Shown: positions 23,261 through 34,837 of the stretch, one piece after another
How positions within the stretch are numbered: position 1 is the first letter of the stretch
How the letters are laid out: each line of letters starts with the position of its first letter
DNA from: Larix kaempferi
Taxonomy: Eukaryota; Streptophyta; Pinopsida; Pinales; Pinaceae
DNA: 64,000 bases
NCBI GenBank assembly: GCA_027924585.1
Contig: BSBM01000068.1
Location: 13,634,001 to 13,698,000, forward strand
Reading direction: 5' to 3'
The notes under the pieces: model-generated
Databases searched by the model: none
The model's input: only the letters and a program-made list of their open reading frames with translations
What the model was told of the DNA's origin: nothing
Program-made: the position numbers and the translations under genes

Positions 23261-25677
23261 CATGATCATATAATATCTCAAATATAACCAAACAGATAAA
23301 AAATAATAATAATCTGTAAATGATCAAATATAATAAAATGCCAGATCATCATCATAAACCTATAACCAATGCATGGAACCATCTGGTGACCTTCAATAGA
23401 TCAAATATCATCCGTCTGCATCATCCAAGTTCTAATCACCTCATGTCCTATAGCTGACCTTGGTCAAACTAGGTTTGACCAAGTCAACATGACCCATAAA
23501 ATGACCCAGGCTAACATCAAACTGATGCAAGTGTAGAAGGTTAAGACATGCTCTACAAATCATTTAAGTAGCAATGTAAACACATAGTAATAATTTCTAT
23601 GGCGATCTACAACCAATTATTAAATGTTTTTTATTATTATTATGGCTCAGACTAGAACCTCAAGACTATACTCACTTTATGACTGTGATCATTTTGCTAG
23701 TGATGGGTGAAGGTTGAAGACTATAAGGCTAGGCTAAGGGATGACTGTACTGAGTTGAAACTGTGACACTTTGGAAGTGGGAAAGGGGATACACAGTAAA
23801 GCATATGCTGGATAAGCAATAACACAGGGGATGACCGTGTCTCACAAATGGATAAGCTATTTCAGAAGTGCTTATTCAACCTTGAAAGATGTTTACAACT
23901 CACATCCAAGCTGATACAGCTCCGTGAGGATCTTTTCTAGAGCCACCATGAATAGGTGCCCGACAAACCGTAACTTGAGACTCTAGGGGACACTTAGAAT
24001 TAATTGTCCCTTCCTCCATCTCACATGATAACCCGCAGGCTAGTGAGGAATAGATCATTACAACTAAGGCCAGCAATCATTAGATATAGCATTTGTTAAA
24101 CCATTACTTTCTAGGCCTTTCATTCATTTCCATATCCTTGATCCATGCATGTTGAAAAACACATTCTTGGATTTACATTTATTAGGCTTTTTGATCCGTG
24201 TGTGTTGAGAAACACATTCTTGGATTTTTATTCATTTCACTTGCCTTTCATTCACGTGTGTTGAGAAACACATTCTAGAATGGGATTTCATAAAAGATAT
24301 ACATTTCATTTCCAGACACATTGTAATGATGGTAGTACTATCTGTTTCAGGTCTAGTAAACACAACCTAGGAAACTCATAGCCGAGACACAATACAACAG
24401 GGAAAATCATCCAACAAAGAGGCTAGAGTGGGGGAAATTCCTCCATGCCACAAGTCAAGCAATAAGTCAAGGATAATGCAATAACTGGAAGGTAATGGAT
24501 GGATGGAGACAGTGAATAATGAGACCAACACCACCAAGCCATAGGATGGTGGGAATGATCACCTCCATTCTACTAAGGAGGGTAAAAAAAATGAGTATAA
24601 CCAGGAACTTCTAAGTCTGTGTGGGGACATAGATAAATAAAAGGTACAACCAAACCCACATATCTATATGATCGCCAGATCATGAAACCAAGTGCTAAAA
24701 CATGCCACAAGAATGAGTATAAAAGCAATAATAACCATAAACACATGATACTACCTGCTTGGTCATATACCTATGCATAAACCATCTAAACCATCATCTA
24801 TCCACTGAGAACTTGCTGCCGCAACTCTGGGAAATACATAATGCTCTGTAATGGATAAATGGATACATCGGTCATCAAACCTGAGTTTCTTGAGACTCAG
24901 TCATGGAATAAGAATATACTGATGTCCATAATCATAGCAGTGATCCAAAATAGATGCCCATCTCAAGCATCTCAGTGTAAAGGACTGGCTAAAAAATATA
25001 CTGGAATCTGGAAAAATATAGTGGTAGCCCTGGCTACTATAAATTTGATAACAACTGGCTCCAGCTGGGACAAGTGCTCTATTGAATAGAGCACTTGAGA
25101 ACCTCAGAATCTCTGGTCCTCATCACTCTGCTACTCGTATCCTCGATCGATGCACTCTAGCTTTGGATCAACTACAAAATGTACCTGCTATCTGCAAAAT
25201 GTCCAGAGCTATACCAAACTCGCAGACCGGTCATCAGAACAATGCATGTTTATACAAAAATCTCAAAATGAAACAGTATTGAAAATAAGATGTAGAAATT
25301 AAACACTAATCTACTAACATAACTTCAAATTTTATTATTGTGCAGGAAAAGAAAATGGCAAGTAATTAGGACTAACCTATGAGCTTTAAAGGAAAGCTTA
25401 GGGAAATACAAAAGTGCCATACTCAATGGCTGAAAAACTAAACTACTTCCCAATCGGGCTGATTCAGTTACTACCTACTCTAACCTACCAGGAAAGCACG
25501 GAACTCCAAGACTAAGTGAGGTCAGGGATGTAATCCCTTAACTCTCTCTGATTGATAGGAAGCAAAATTCATTGTCCATTACTAGCTGTTATAAAACACA
25601 TGTCTCCAAAGCATTTGCTCTACCGTGAAAGGTCCAACCCAAATTTCATCATCCTGTCCAAATATGATATATAACAA
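23261..25677. other. no gene recognised; spacer with short repeats
   Basis: No domain on either strand. Contains a three-copy short repeat at 24150-24275 and a perfect-looking small palindrome AGTGCTCTATT/GAATAGAGCACT at 25071-25093. It lies between the family A block and the gypsy gag-protease remains, so it may be the eroded pol region or 3' untranslated part of that element. Confidence 0.35.
24150..24275 (+). repeat. three short repeats with a palindromic core
   Basis: GTTGAAAAACACATTCT (24150), GTTGAGAAACACATTCT (24203) and the same again (about 24260) recur at 53-57-bp spacing. In the latter two, TGTGTTGAGAAACACA can fold on itself. Confidence 0.7.
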
Positions 25678-26413
25678 ATGATTCGGGATAATGACTTGAC
25701 TTCTAGTAGGAAATCTATTCCTATTTACAGATTCAGGAACAACTCCAATGTTACGTATAGGAATTGGATGGATCTCAGCAAGGTTTTGCGGTTGCGGTGT
25801 GACAATTCTAGAGCTCCTTCTAGAAGGAACTACATTAAATCTGGGTGGACCACCCTCGTTGAGGAGAAACTACATGCTTTACTGTCTCTCCGACAGTCCA
25901 GAAATATCTGTGTTCCTTTAAAGGAGGAGGAGTTTGTGATATATCATTAGAATGACTAGATCCCTCCCCTGTAGGAACCAGAAGGTTCATATTTTCTAAC
26001 CCCATGGACAACACTTATGAATGAGAAACTGAAGAACTAGGAATGTGAGAAGGATCATGATTTTGATAACTGGATGACTCAAGTGGTAAAATAAAATTAG
26101 GGATAAGAGGATATGCGGATAAAGCATTGTTTTGATTATGTGAAGGAGATGATTGAAAAATAGCAAGATTGTTTAAAGCAAAATATTCTTCGGGGGCATC
26201 ATTAATTAAGGCATCCTCTTCCCAGCTTAAGGAATTATCATGGACTTGATTTAAAATACCACCTTCTAAAGATAAATGAGACAAGGAATCAGGAACATCA
26301 TAATAATGGGATTCATTGATTTCTAAAACATGTGTTTGTTCATAATGGTTTGCCCACGAGATAATAGGCTCAAGTCTTTGACTTTCTCTTAGTAAATTAT
26401 TATCATAAAGCAC
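25678..26413 (-). pseudogene. downstream part of gypsy gag-protease polyprotein, unidentified
   Basis: Minus-strand open stretches follow the protease: 26015-26413 (acidic, Ser/Asn/His-rich, no known motif) and, near 25680-25900, a Pro/Arg-rich stretch with RSSRIVTPQPQNL. No reverse transcriptase motif appears where one would be expected. Either pol was deleted or this is a non-autonomous element. No confident function. Confidence 0.4.
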
Positions 26414-26751
26414 ATTAAATTCCCTAACTGTTCTTGGAATACGTTCACCACATCTTATATCATCAAAATGTCTACAACTTTAGGTGTTTGATTTTCATTT
26501 ATTTGTTCTTGATTTATTGCATTATTCACTTCTTTATCCTGAAATTGAGTATCATTACTACTTCTTAATTCATTTAACTCTTAAGAAACCTCACCCATGA
26601 GTAATTCCAAATTTATTCTCCTAGCAATTTCAACTATTTCATCCTCTTCATCAGAGGAATCAGTTTCTCCCATTACCATGAATACATCTTCTATTTGCGA
26701 AAACTCCCAAATTTCATCATCATTCTTAATCATATTAGCCTTTACATTATT

Positions 26752-27564
26752 TTAAAGTTCATCCCCATAAGTGTTCTTTATCCATTCCTCAACTGTTTCC
26801 AAATGTTTATCGATACAAGGTTCTCTATTAATTCTAATTAGGGCACCATCCGAATTGGGAACACATATATATGATAAATCCATCATGAGGTATCCACCTA
26901 AGCCAACTTCCCACTTCCTAGATAAAAGCATTCCATATACTGGGGGCAAGTCTATAACAACCACATCCATCATGGTTGAAATATATGAGCATGAAAAAAG
27001 ATTAGCCCTCAAGTTCTTGATCATACCATAGGACTGTACACGTCTTGAATCAATGCCACAAACATTTCCATAAGGTGTAGTCACCTCCAAACCCATCTCC
27101 TTCATAACATGAAAGGGCATAACATTCATGGCGGCTCCAAAATCTAACATACAATTGTGTAGGATCATATTCTGAATGTGCAAGGTAAGGTAAAAAGAAG
27201 GGTGACCACCATTCTTTCTCTCATAGATCGTCGAGTGGATGTTAATGGGTGGATCTTTCTCAACCTTCCTAAATTCTGATCCACTAAGACTCTGGATATG
27301 ACAATATTCTAAAACACTATCAGGAGTCTTCTTTTGGTTAATGCCTTCAAAGAATTCTTCTACTTGGCTTCTAACTGAGGGAACCTTCATTAATTCGGTT
27401 ACAGGGATATTACACATGATTTTGCCCAATTCTTTCTTAACATCAATATTCAAATTATAATCACACTGGGCAACTTTCTCTTCTTCCTTTTTATCTTCTT
27501 TATTTTCCTTGCGCTTATCTAAGAAAGAAAGAGGATGGGAATCAACATTTCTTCTGTTATACAT
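26752..27564 (-). pseudogene. Ty3/gypsy retropepsin-like aspartic protease region
   Basis: The 270-codon open frame has a lysine-rich N-terminal linker, then a retropepsin fold: FYLTLHIQN, the active-site strand CMLDFGAAMNVMPF (about residue 147; most relatives have D-S/T/L-G-A), a flap region, the second strand VVVIDLPPVYGMLLSRKW (the counterpart of 'ILGRPFL'), and a tail ending YGDEL. In the family this enzyme cuts the Gag-Pol polyprotein. It overlaps the gag frame by 8 bases in another register, so a frameshift lies between them. The stop at 26752 is followed by decayed frames. The order gag-protease on the minus strand fits a non-chromovirus gypsy element. Confidence 0.7.
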
Positions 27565-28135
27565 TTGAATCAGGGAGATTTATTGTGCAACATGATGAGC
27601 TAGGTTCATCAATTAAATATTCTTGCTCCCATGGCTCTTCTTCTGAGAGAATTATTCCGAAATCATCGTCAAAAGATAGATCTCCAACTAAGTTGATGTT
27701 TTCGAGTTGATCATCAAGATAATTGGTGTCAGAAGGTTCTTCTTCTACTTCATCACACCAATTCACATTATTCTTCTCAGAGTTTTCTGGATACTCAGGA
27801 TGCCTTCTATTTTTATCTCCCTCATGCCTTCTATTGTTGTTCCAATAAGATTTAGGGCCATAAGGGTTTCTATATCTCTCAGGGTCTTGGAAACTTGCGA
27901 CATTTTTAGTTAGGACAATTAATTGCCTCATCATTTCTTGCATTGTCTATAACGTGTCCTTTTCTTCTTAAGGCTTGGATACAGGCTCCTTGGGTCTTCG
28001 AAGCTTAGGATTAGACTTAGAAGTGGATGGGGAATAATGATCGAAGAAGTTTTGTTTCCCCATAGATGTTGCATTCGACTCAATAGTCTTGGCATTCATT
28101 TGAGCAGTCTTTAAGTCATTTGGGTTTTTATCAGT
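27557..28135 (-). pseudogene. gypsy Gag C-terminal fragment
   Basis: Two minus-strand pieces: near 28110-27970 (LKTAQMNAKTIESNATSMGK then a Ser/Pro/Lys-rich linker), a stop at about 27968, then 27557-27943 beginning MQEMMRQLIVLTKNVASFQ and ending in an acidic stretch. The composition and the position immediately upstream of the protease match the C-terminal part of plant gypsy Gag. No zinc knuckle is visible. The N-terminal capsid part is absent; upstream of about 28216 the strand has no matching frame. Confidence 0.55.
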
Positions 28136-28216
28136 TAAACAAGGAAATAAAGTTTTAAGTGTCAAGTGCAGTTGAAATTGGACAATAAAACAAAGGGCAG
28201 AGTCTGCACACAACAT

Positions 28217-28591
28217 TTTTGTTAAAATGCACAGTTTTACAATTTATGAAGATGTGCTGCGAAGCACACATAGCAAGCTAAGTTGCAAAGTAAAAGAAGG
28301 AAGTAGAATTATGAAGTTCAATTAAAAGAAGGGAAATGCAAAGCGAACCTCACCATTCACCTAACCGTCAGCGAAGCTAGAGGAAACTAGCTGCCATTAC
28401 AATTTTGGTCAGAAAGTAGCCGTTGTACAGTACTTTTGGGAAATGGATTTTTCCGCTTTTAAGGCATATTTTTCCGTTGAAGACAAATTAAATGAAGGGA
28501 AAGGACCAAGATCTAAGCAATATTTGGCCAACGGACATGGCATTTAATGCTAAGTTAGTCGTTTTTTAGCGCTCCTTAGTGTCACTGTGCC
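28217..28591. other. spacer between divergent coding regions
   Basis: 375 bases separating the minus-strand gag remains from a plus-strand promoter-like site. No long frame. It holds short AAATGGATTTTTCCG / CATATTTTTCCGTTG near-repeats at 28440-28480. Confidence 0.35.
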
Positions 28592-28599
28592 TATAAATA
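28592..28599 (+). promoter_or_regulatory. TATA box upstream of the unrecognised plus-strand ORF
   Basis: TATAAATA lies 104 bases before the first ATG (28703) of a coding stretch on the same strand, a normal plant distance allowing a leader of about 75 bases. Confidence 0.45.
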
Positions 28600-28702
28600 G
28601 TAAAGACTACACAGTTACCGGTTTTATCGTGACTTTTAATTTTTACTACATGTAATTTCTGAGCTTTTTACCAGTCAAGAGCAAGAGTAAATTCGACAGT
28701 GT

Positions 28703-29323
28703 ATGTCTGAACAAGAAATCCTAGAAGAGATATTAAGACAATTTCGACATTCTGGTTTGGAAGGAGTCATGAAGACGCCAGTGAAGAAAGTAGTCCCAGA
28801 GAGAGGTGGAACATCTAGGGCTTCATCGCGAAATATACTAGAGCATAAGCATAAAGATAAGCAAAAGGATACTGAGCAAGAGAAGTCGAAGGCCGCATAA
28901 ATTTCGAAGCCGTTTCTACCAGAACAACCTTGCGACAGGCCGATTCTGTTCATACCCGAGTACATCCCTCCGAGAAGAGATGTTGCACCAATTGTGTACT
29001 TGCGAAGAATCCGCAATACGAGATCCCGCTGCCGCCCATGTCGAGCCATGTGCACGAAAAGGAGAATTTGGTAGGAAGGATTCCAGAATGCAAGTTCCCA
29101 GATCATGACTTGCTCCATGAAACGAAGTACCCACAATTTCAGCCAGAGTAATACATGGGTAGGTGACATGATGAAGCCAGTAAGAAAACAACAATTCAAG
29201 CTCAAGACTGGATTGTGCCATTACAACCATCAGGATTGTTGAACTTGCTGCGAATTCCGCATTTTGACAGGATGCCAGAGCTCACAGAATTTGTGTGAAC
29301 ATTGCTCTCATGCACGCACCAGG
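28703..29323 (+). pseudogene. unrecognised ORF, 5' half, interrupted by copia insertion
   Basis: Starts MSEQEILEEILRQFRHSG, then a Lys/Arg/Glu-rich linker to a TAA at 28898. The same frame continues after that stop with PFLPEQPC and PEYIPPRRDVAPIVYLRR. Near 29010 the open frame moves by one register (KNPQYEIPLPP, ECKFPDHDLLHE, then stops, then LLRIPHFDRMPELTEF) and runs to CTHQ at 29323, where the copia LTR begins. The frame resumes at 36566 with GYLWLYRK when the target duplication is counted once. I do not recognise the family. It could be an extra ORF of a conifer-type gypsy element or a repetitive host gene. Now dead. Confidence 0.55.
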
Positions 29324-29962
29324 TGTTGATGTATATGTAACTTCGGAATGTATTTCACATATATGTATATTGTATTCCTATAGAGATGTTATTATTCCTC
29401 TATACGGAAGTGTCGTCATTTATATTGTAAGTGTCGTAACTTATACTTGATGGGTTATTAGACCACCTTGTTTGGTGTCGGCCCTGTATAAGTCATGTGG
29501 GTCAAAGGGTTATTAGACCACCCTATTGGGGGTCGGCCATGTGGGTCAAAGGGTTATTAGACCACCCTATTGGGGGTCAGCCCAGTCAGCATTATGTTAT
29601 GTGGTTAAGTTCGAGCCTACATGAGTTAGGTAAAAAGGCAAGTCAAGTCAAGTATAAATAGAGTGTGGGAGGCACTCTATTTACTCACTCACTTCTCACA
29701 CATGCACTCAAGGAGGAGTGGCGTACTTATGGAGGAGGAGGATCTGCTGCTAGGTTATGTCTATCTCTCTTGGTTGGTTGTATCATTACTCTATCTATCT
29801 CTGAGGAAGTTATTGGGGTTTTTCACCTTTATGGTTTTCCCCAAGTAAATCTTTGTGTTTCTTGTGTGCTTGCATTATTGTCTCCATGATTGATATGCTG
29901 TACATGTTGTTCTCTCAGTTAAGATCCTAGATCAGATTGAAGTAAATTCAGAAAATCTAACA
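29324..29962 (+). mobile_element. 5' LTR of copia element 2
   Basis: TG...CA LTR of 639 bp. TATA box TATAAATA at 29653-29660. It contains three copies of a GGTTATTAGACCACC...GGTCGGCC block (29453, 29508, 29552) in U3. Frames 29663-29848 and 29665-29889 are R/U5 sequence, not genes. Confidence 0.95.
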
Positions 29963-29974
29963 TGGTATCAGAGC
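29963..29974 (+). promoter_or_regulatory. primer-binding site (initiator Met tRNA)
   Basis: TGGTATCAGAGC immediately follows the LTR terminal CA. Confidence 0.93.
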
Positions 29975-30330
29975 TAGCCTGAAAGAAGGCATGATATGGC
30001 ATGTATGACACTTGTTGCACTTACGATGCTAGGGCTTGATATAGCAAAAACCATTCGTCGTAGCACTTTCGCTATAAATCCGTTTTGGAGAAGGTTTCGG
30101 ATCTGAATTCTTTACAGGTCGAAGATTAAATCTCCAGGTACCTTGTGTCCAAAGGACAACCTCTAATTCGTTGTACTTTGTGATTTATGATCTGTACAAT
30201 ATAGGGTTTCTGCCTCTTCCAGATCTGAGTCAAAATCAGGTGACCTTGGGAAAAAGGTCATAAATTGGGCTAGGAAGCTCCAAATGAAATTTCGTAAAAC
30301 GTGACAGGTAGTACATAGACTGTACTATCT

Positions 30331-30706
30331 CAGAAAACTTTTTCAGAGGCCGAAGGTGAACCAGTGACACGTGGCATGCCGTACAAGTTTGATCTCCTGT
30401 ATTATCCCATAAACAGGTCACGTTGCGACACTTGGCATAACTTCTCTCAGAGAATCCAATTGAGATAAGAACTATCAGGATGGAAAGATAACAGGTCTAT
30501 CTATCTCATAAAATATTTTTAGAGGCCGAAGTTGAAACAGTGACACGTGGCACGCCGTACAAGTTCGCTCTCCTGTATTATCCCAAAACAGGTCACGTTG
30601 CGACATTTGGCATAACTCTCTCTCAGAAAATCCAATTGAGGTCAGACCTGTCAGGATGGAAAGCTAATAGGTCAGGCTATCTCAGAAAACTTTTTCAGAC
30701 CCTGTG
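30331..30706 (+). repeat. 176-bp tandem duplication in the leader of copia element 2
   Basis: CAGAAAACTTTTTCAGAGGCCGAAG at 30331 matches 30507 and, clipped, 30683, an exact 176-bp period. Units share CAGTGACACGTGGCA(T/C)GCCG, CAGGTCACGTTGCGACA and CAGGATGGAAAG. ACGTG cores (G-box/ABRE-like) occur in each copy. Confidence 0.85.
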
Positions 30707-32400
30707 GATCAAAAATTTCGGAGTTACACTAGAAACAATCAGGTACATATTTCTGTCAAAACATAATTATTTTTTGGTACTTTCATTCATGGCTTCCGGA
30801 AATTAGGGCTTTGGAGAAAGTTGGAATTTTTGTAATCGGAGACCACGGCTGAATGCTACTCATCAAAATAAAAATTTAGAGACCAATATCAGAATTTTTG
30901 GTTGGGCAGAAGGCCGGGCTTGATCAAACCCTAGTTCGAGACTTTGATCAGAAAAGTGGAAAATTAGGGCTTTTGTAAAAATGGGAATTTTTTAAATCTG
31001 TGACCACGGTTGGAAGCTCCTCAGAAAAATAGAAGCTTAGAGATTTGGATCAAACATTTTGATTGGGAAGAAGAGTGGGCTTCATCAAACCCCAGTTCAG
31101 GGTCACGTCCAGTGAATCTGGAAGTTTCAAAGGAAAAATTGAGGAGTGAAACTTTGCAGTTTTCAAATTCTGAATATACCAGTTTGATCAGCTCATCAAG
31201 GCGCATATTTATATCCTTTCGGAAGTTTGAAATTCCAAGTTTGAATTTTTGGGGTTTCTCTGACAAACCCATATCTAGCTCCAGGTGCAGTTCCTGCAAA
31301 TCAAGTGGATTGGGTTAATCCTAGAAGAAGATGGATTGATCATCTGCATGAGTGAAGAAGTTCCTGTTTCAGAGGGAGATGAGGCTAAGGCCTTACATAA
31401 GGATATATTACAAGCGATCTCGATAGGTATGAATCATCGAGGTATGTTTTGAGATTTGTTCATGATTAAGTTTATGGTATGTTTGTCTTCATGTTATTAC
31501 GGTTAGTACAATCTTGATTTTAGACTTGTCATATCACCTTAATAAAATTATGAATGTACGATAGAAAATATTCATTGATTAGGGTGTTGACACTTATGAT
31601 TGTACTAATGCATTATGGTGTTGTATGAGGTTTATGTTGTCTACTAACATGAAAGGTACACCAAGAAAGACAAATCATGTTCCATTTCAAGAACATATGA
31701 TCATGATGACATGAGGATAAAGACTCATCCATTGTCATGGATCTCATAAAAGATCCATTTATGAGGTATGTATAACTTGGTTTTAAAATGGCTAACCTAT
31801 GAGATATACAGGTTACTAGCACAAGTCATTGAAGAAGAACAAGAAGACATTATGCGGGTATATTAGACATAACTAGCTAGCATGCTAATCCAGGTATGTT
31901 TTTCCTATATCAAGCTAGAATCCTACCTTGTGTTAGGATCTTATACTGTTGTGTTGTTGATAATGATTATTCATGAAGTCATAAGTTTGAATAATAATGG
32001 GTATATGCATATTATGTGTCTTACCTTAATTAATGATATGACTAACCCGAAGAGTCTGAGTAATTATAGGTTTAAGACATGTTATGTTTCTTATGATTTG
32101 ACTAACCATAAGAATCCTACATAAACCTTGAATGCTAATGCTTATTATTTCTGTTTGAAATGATCATGACTATACATGCTTGAGATTAGTGTGTTTTAAT
32201 AGTATACTAATGAATGTATGATTTTATATGAGACCTAGAGGATAACACAATGATGATACTAACAAGCATGCATAGGGATCAAGAATGTATGTAAGTTCAA
32301 GGACAGGTAATCCAGGAAGCAAAGATCAAGAGGGAGTACACTCTAGTTATTCCTGCAAGAAAGCAAAGGAGCACACTTCAGTAGTTTCTGCAAGGATGCA
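30707..32400 (+). other. non-coding internal region of copia element 2
   Basis: No gag or protease motif in any frame. Frames 31010-31318 and its antisense lack family features. The blocks GGGCTTTGGAGAAAG...GGAATTTTTG (30809) and GGGCTTTTGTAAAAATGGGAATTTTT (30967) are related, so this part is itself partly duplicated (about 158 bp). Confidence 0.5.
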
Positions 32401-33474
32401 GATATTCAGAGGGAGTTGACCACTTCTCACAATCCACATCAGAATGGAGTTGCAAAGATTCAGAGGGAGTCCACCCAACAAACAAACAAAGATAAGTATT
32501 TTAATTATCATTTCTTACATATTTGTTTGTTTAAATAAAATTGTTCAATGATGTATATGCTCATGGTCTTAGACTTAGGATATGTATTGTGCATATTAGA
32601 ATAATTACATTAATGAACAATATACTACTAATATACATGGGTAAGTGGCCTATGGCACTGTACTACATTCCATTGCTACTTATCTAGAATGAAACCTCTT
32701 TGCTGACATGTTGGGAGTTTTGCACACTCTTAACAATGTTATGGTAGAGATTGGAAGGCATCTAGAAAGTTACGGGATATGAATAAATGTTGTATTGAAG
32801 CATTGGCAAAGATAATTGCATGACTGTATGACATATTTCTTTATGTAAGAATTTGTTCTAAAAACTATGAGATGTTTTCTAATCATGCAATTTAACTTGT
32901 TGTGTAGGAAAGATCGTATGCCATCTCCTACAAAAGAAGAACTACAACATTTGTTCCAACAACAAAGACATCTATTGAAGATATTGAAGATATTGAAGTT
33001 CCCAGGATCTGGGATGAAGAAATGAAATGCCATGATCCGTCGATCATGAAGAATGATGTTTGGGATGTAGTCCCAAGACGTGAAGGGAAGGTTGGCTTCC
33101 AAATGGAACTATCAAATCAAGCATGTTGCAGATGGCAGCATTGAGAAATATAAAATTGATGAAATAGAAGATGCACCAGATGGATTTCAAGACAGCATGG
33201 TGTAGTCATATATGTGTGCAGAACTTGGTATGGTAGGATAGACAGCTTTCGATCTAGTTTGGGATTTACCAAGAGTAAAGCGGATTCCAACCTTTACTAC
33301 AAGGTTGAGGAAGGCAATCCAGTGATACTACTCTTATATGCGAATAACCTGTTTGTTACAGGTGAAAATAGATGGATTGCCAACACACAGCGGAAGCTTG
33401 CTGCTGAATTTGATATGAAGAACTTGGGGATGATGGACTATTTGTTTTTGGCATGGAGGTGTGGCAGAGTGTAG
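32401..33474 (+). pseudogene. integrase scraps and deleted reverse transcriptase of copia element 2
   Basis: NPHQNGVAK near 32435-32462 is the copia integrase 'TPQQNGVAER' block with the catalytic Glu replaced. From 33040: MKNDVWDVVPRREGK, then a frameshift, IKHVADGSIEKYK, a jump across most of the RT palm (no MDVKTAFLNG or YGLKQAP block), then WYGRIDSF, LGFTKSKADSNLYYKVEEG, LLLYANNLF where YVDD is expected, and FDMKNLG. Both catalytic aspartates of the active site read Asn, and several hundred bases of RT are missing, so this cannot encode an active polymerase. Confidence 0.85.
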
Positions 33475-34301
33475 ATGGAATCTTCCTTGGACAAGGGAAG
33501 TATGCAGTAGAGATCCTGAAGAGGTTCGGGATGATGGACTGCAAGGCTATGGCCACACCTATGGCATCGAATCTGAAGCTTCTATGTGATGCTTCATCTG
33601 AGCCAATTGATGTCTCTATGTATCGTCAGATGATTGGGTCCTTGATGTACCTGACGAACACGAGACCAGACATTTGCTTTGCTGTGAACACATTGAGCCA
33701 GTTCCTGATGGATCCGAGGGGTGTTCACCTGGTTGCTGTAAAGCATGTTCTGAGGTACCTGAAGGGTACAGTGGATTATGGGCTCAGGTATGAGGCGAAT
33801 CAAAAGTTTAACCTGCAGGGTTATGTTGATTCAGATTGGGCTGGCAGTGCTGCAGATAGGAAGAGCACATCTGGGTGTTGCTTCAGTATGGGATCAGGTG
33901 TGATCTCTTGGTTTAGCAGGAAGCAGTCCTGCGTAGCACTGAGTACAGCTGAGGCAGAGTATGTTGCAGCCTGCTCAGCTAGTTGTGAGGCAGTATGGCT
34001 ACGGAAGCTACTGTTTGAGTTATTTGATCTCCCGTTGGAGGCTACTGGTATCTTCTGTGATAACCAGAGTTGTGTGAAGCTGTCCGAGAACCCAGTGTTT
34101 CATGACAGGTCGAAACGCATAGAGATCAAATATCACTATATCAGGGATATGGTGCAGAGAGGATCTGTGAAGCTCCTATATGTTGCGACAGACGAGCAGA
34201 TTGCAGATGTGCTGACGAAGCCACTAGCCAGGGTGAAGTTTGAGTACTTCAGAGAGAGGCTTAGCATTCTTCAGATCGAGGACACTTCGAGGAAGAAGTG
34301 A
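33453..34301 (+). CDS. intact frame: RT C-terminal connection plus copia RNase H
   Basis: 282 codons without interruption. It starts at an ATG inside the GMEVWQS block that normally follows the RT palm, in a different register from the broken RT upstream. Motifs: GKYAVEILKRFGM, MYRQMIGSLMYLTNTRPDI, VKHVLRYLKGTVDYGL, then RNase H with YVDSDWAGSAADRKSTSG (first Asp), STAEAEYVA (Glu), IFCDNQSCVKL (Asp) and YHYIRD (last Asp), ending TDEQIADVLTKPLARVKFEYF. All acidic residues of the RNase H active site are present. In the family this domain removes the RNA strand during reverse transcription. Why this frame stays open while the rest has decayed is unclear; youth of the copy may suffice. Confidence 0.85.
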   Translation: MEVWQSVDGIFLGQGKYAVEILKRFGMMDCKAMATPMASNLKLLCDASSEPIDVSMYRQMIGSLMYLTNTRPDICFAVNTLSQFLMDPRGVHLVAVKHVLRYLKGTVDYGLRYEANQKFNLQGYVDSDWAGSAADRKSTSGCCFSMGSGVISWFSRKQSCVALSTAEAEYVAACSASCEAVWLRKLLFELFDLPLEATGIFCDNQSCVKLSENPVFHDRSKRIEIKYHYIRDMVQRGSVKLLYVATDEQIADVLTKPLARVKFEYFRERLSILQIEDTSRKK

Positions 34302-34412
34302 TGAACACATTTGCTGAAGCCATTCCAAGCATGTTGGAAGGAGGATCCTCCACATGGCTGTGGATGTAAGCGCTGGATGATGAGCATCAGAATGATGTTC
34401 TGGTTTCTGCTT

Positions 34413-34640
34413 GGATATGATCAGTTGGATCATTTTTATGTATGTATGTACGCATCATGTTGGATGCCGGATATGATCAGTTGGATCATTTTTATGTATG
34501 TATGTACGCATCATGTTGGATGCTAGATATGATCAGTTGGATCATTTTTATGTATGTATGTATGCATCATGTGGATGCTGGATATGATCAGTTGGATCAT
34601 TTTATGTATGTATGCATCATGTTGGATGCTTGGACCATGT
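34413..34640 (+). repeat. 56-bp tandem array, four copies
   Basis: GGATATGATCAGTTGGATC recurs at 34413, 34469, 34525 and 34580 (period 56, 56, 55), each followed by TTTTATGTATGTATGTACGC and CATCATGTTGGATGC. Copies are almost identical. The BclI-like TGATCA palindrome sits in every unit. Confidence 0.93.
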
Positions 34641-34837
34641 ATCTGTATATGTATCAGGTGGATACATTGTATGATCAGGTGGATCATGTATGGTGATATG
34701 TATCATGTATTTGTATCAGGTGGATACATTGATGATCAGGAGGATCATGTATGATGATATGTATCAGGTAGATACTTGGTATGCATCAGGTAGATGCATT
34801 GATGATCAGGTGGATCAGGTATGATGATATGCAACAG
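34641..34837 (+). repeat. degenerate ATCAGGTGGAT repeat zone
   Basis: Short units built on GATCAGGTGGATCA and TATCAGGTGGATACA link the 56-bp and 72-bp arrays and seem to be a transition between them. Confidence 0.7.

Noticed and set aside
27968-28216. The whole 82-codon frame as Gag
   Set aside because: Only the part from about 28110 downwards resembles Gag linker. The first 35 residues (VQFQLHLTLKTLF) look like readthrough of non-coding DNA.
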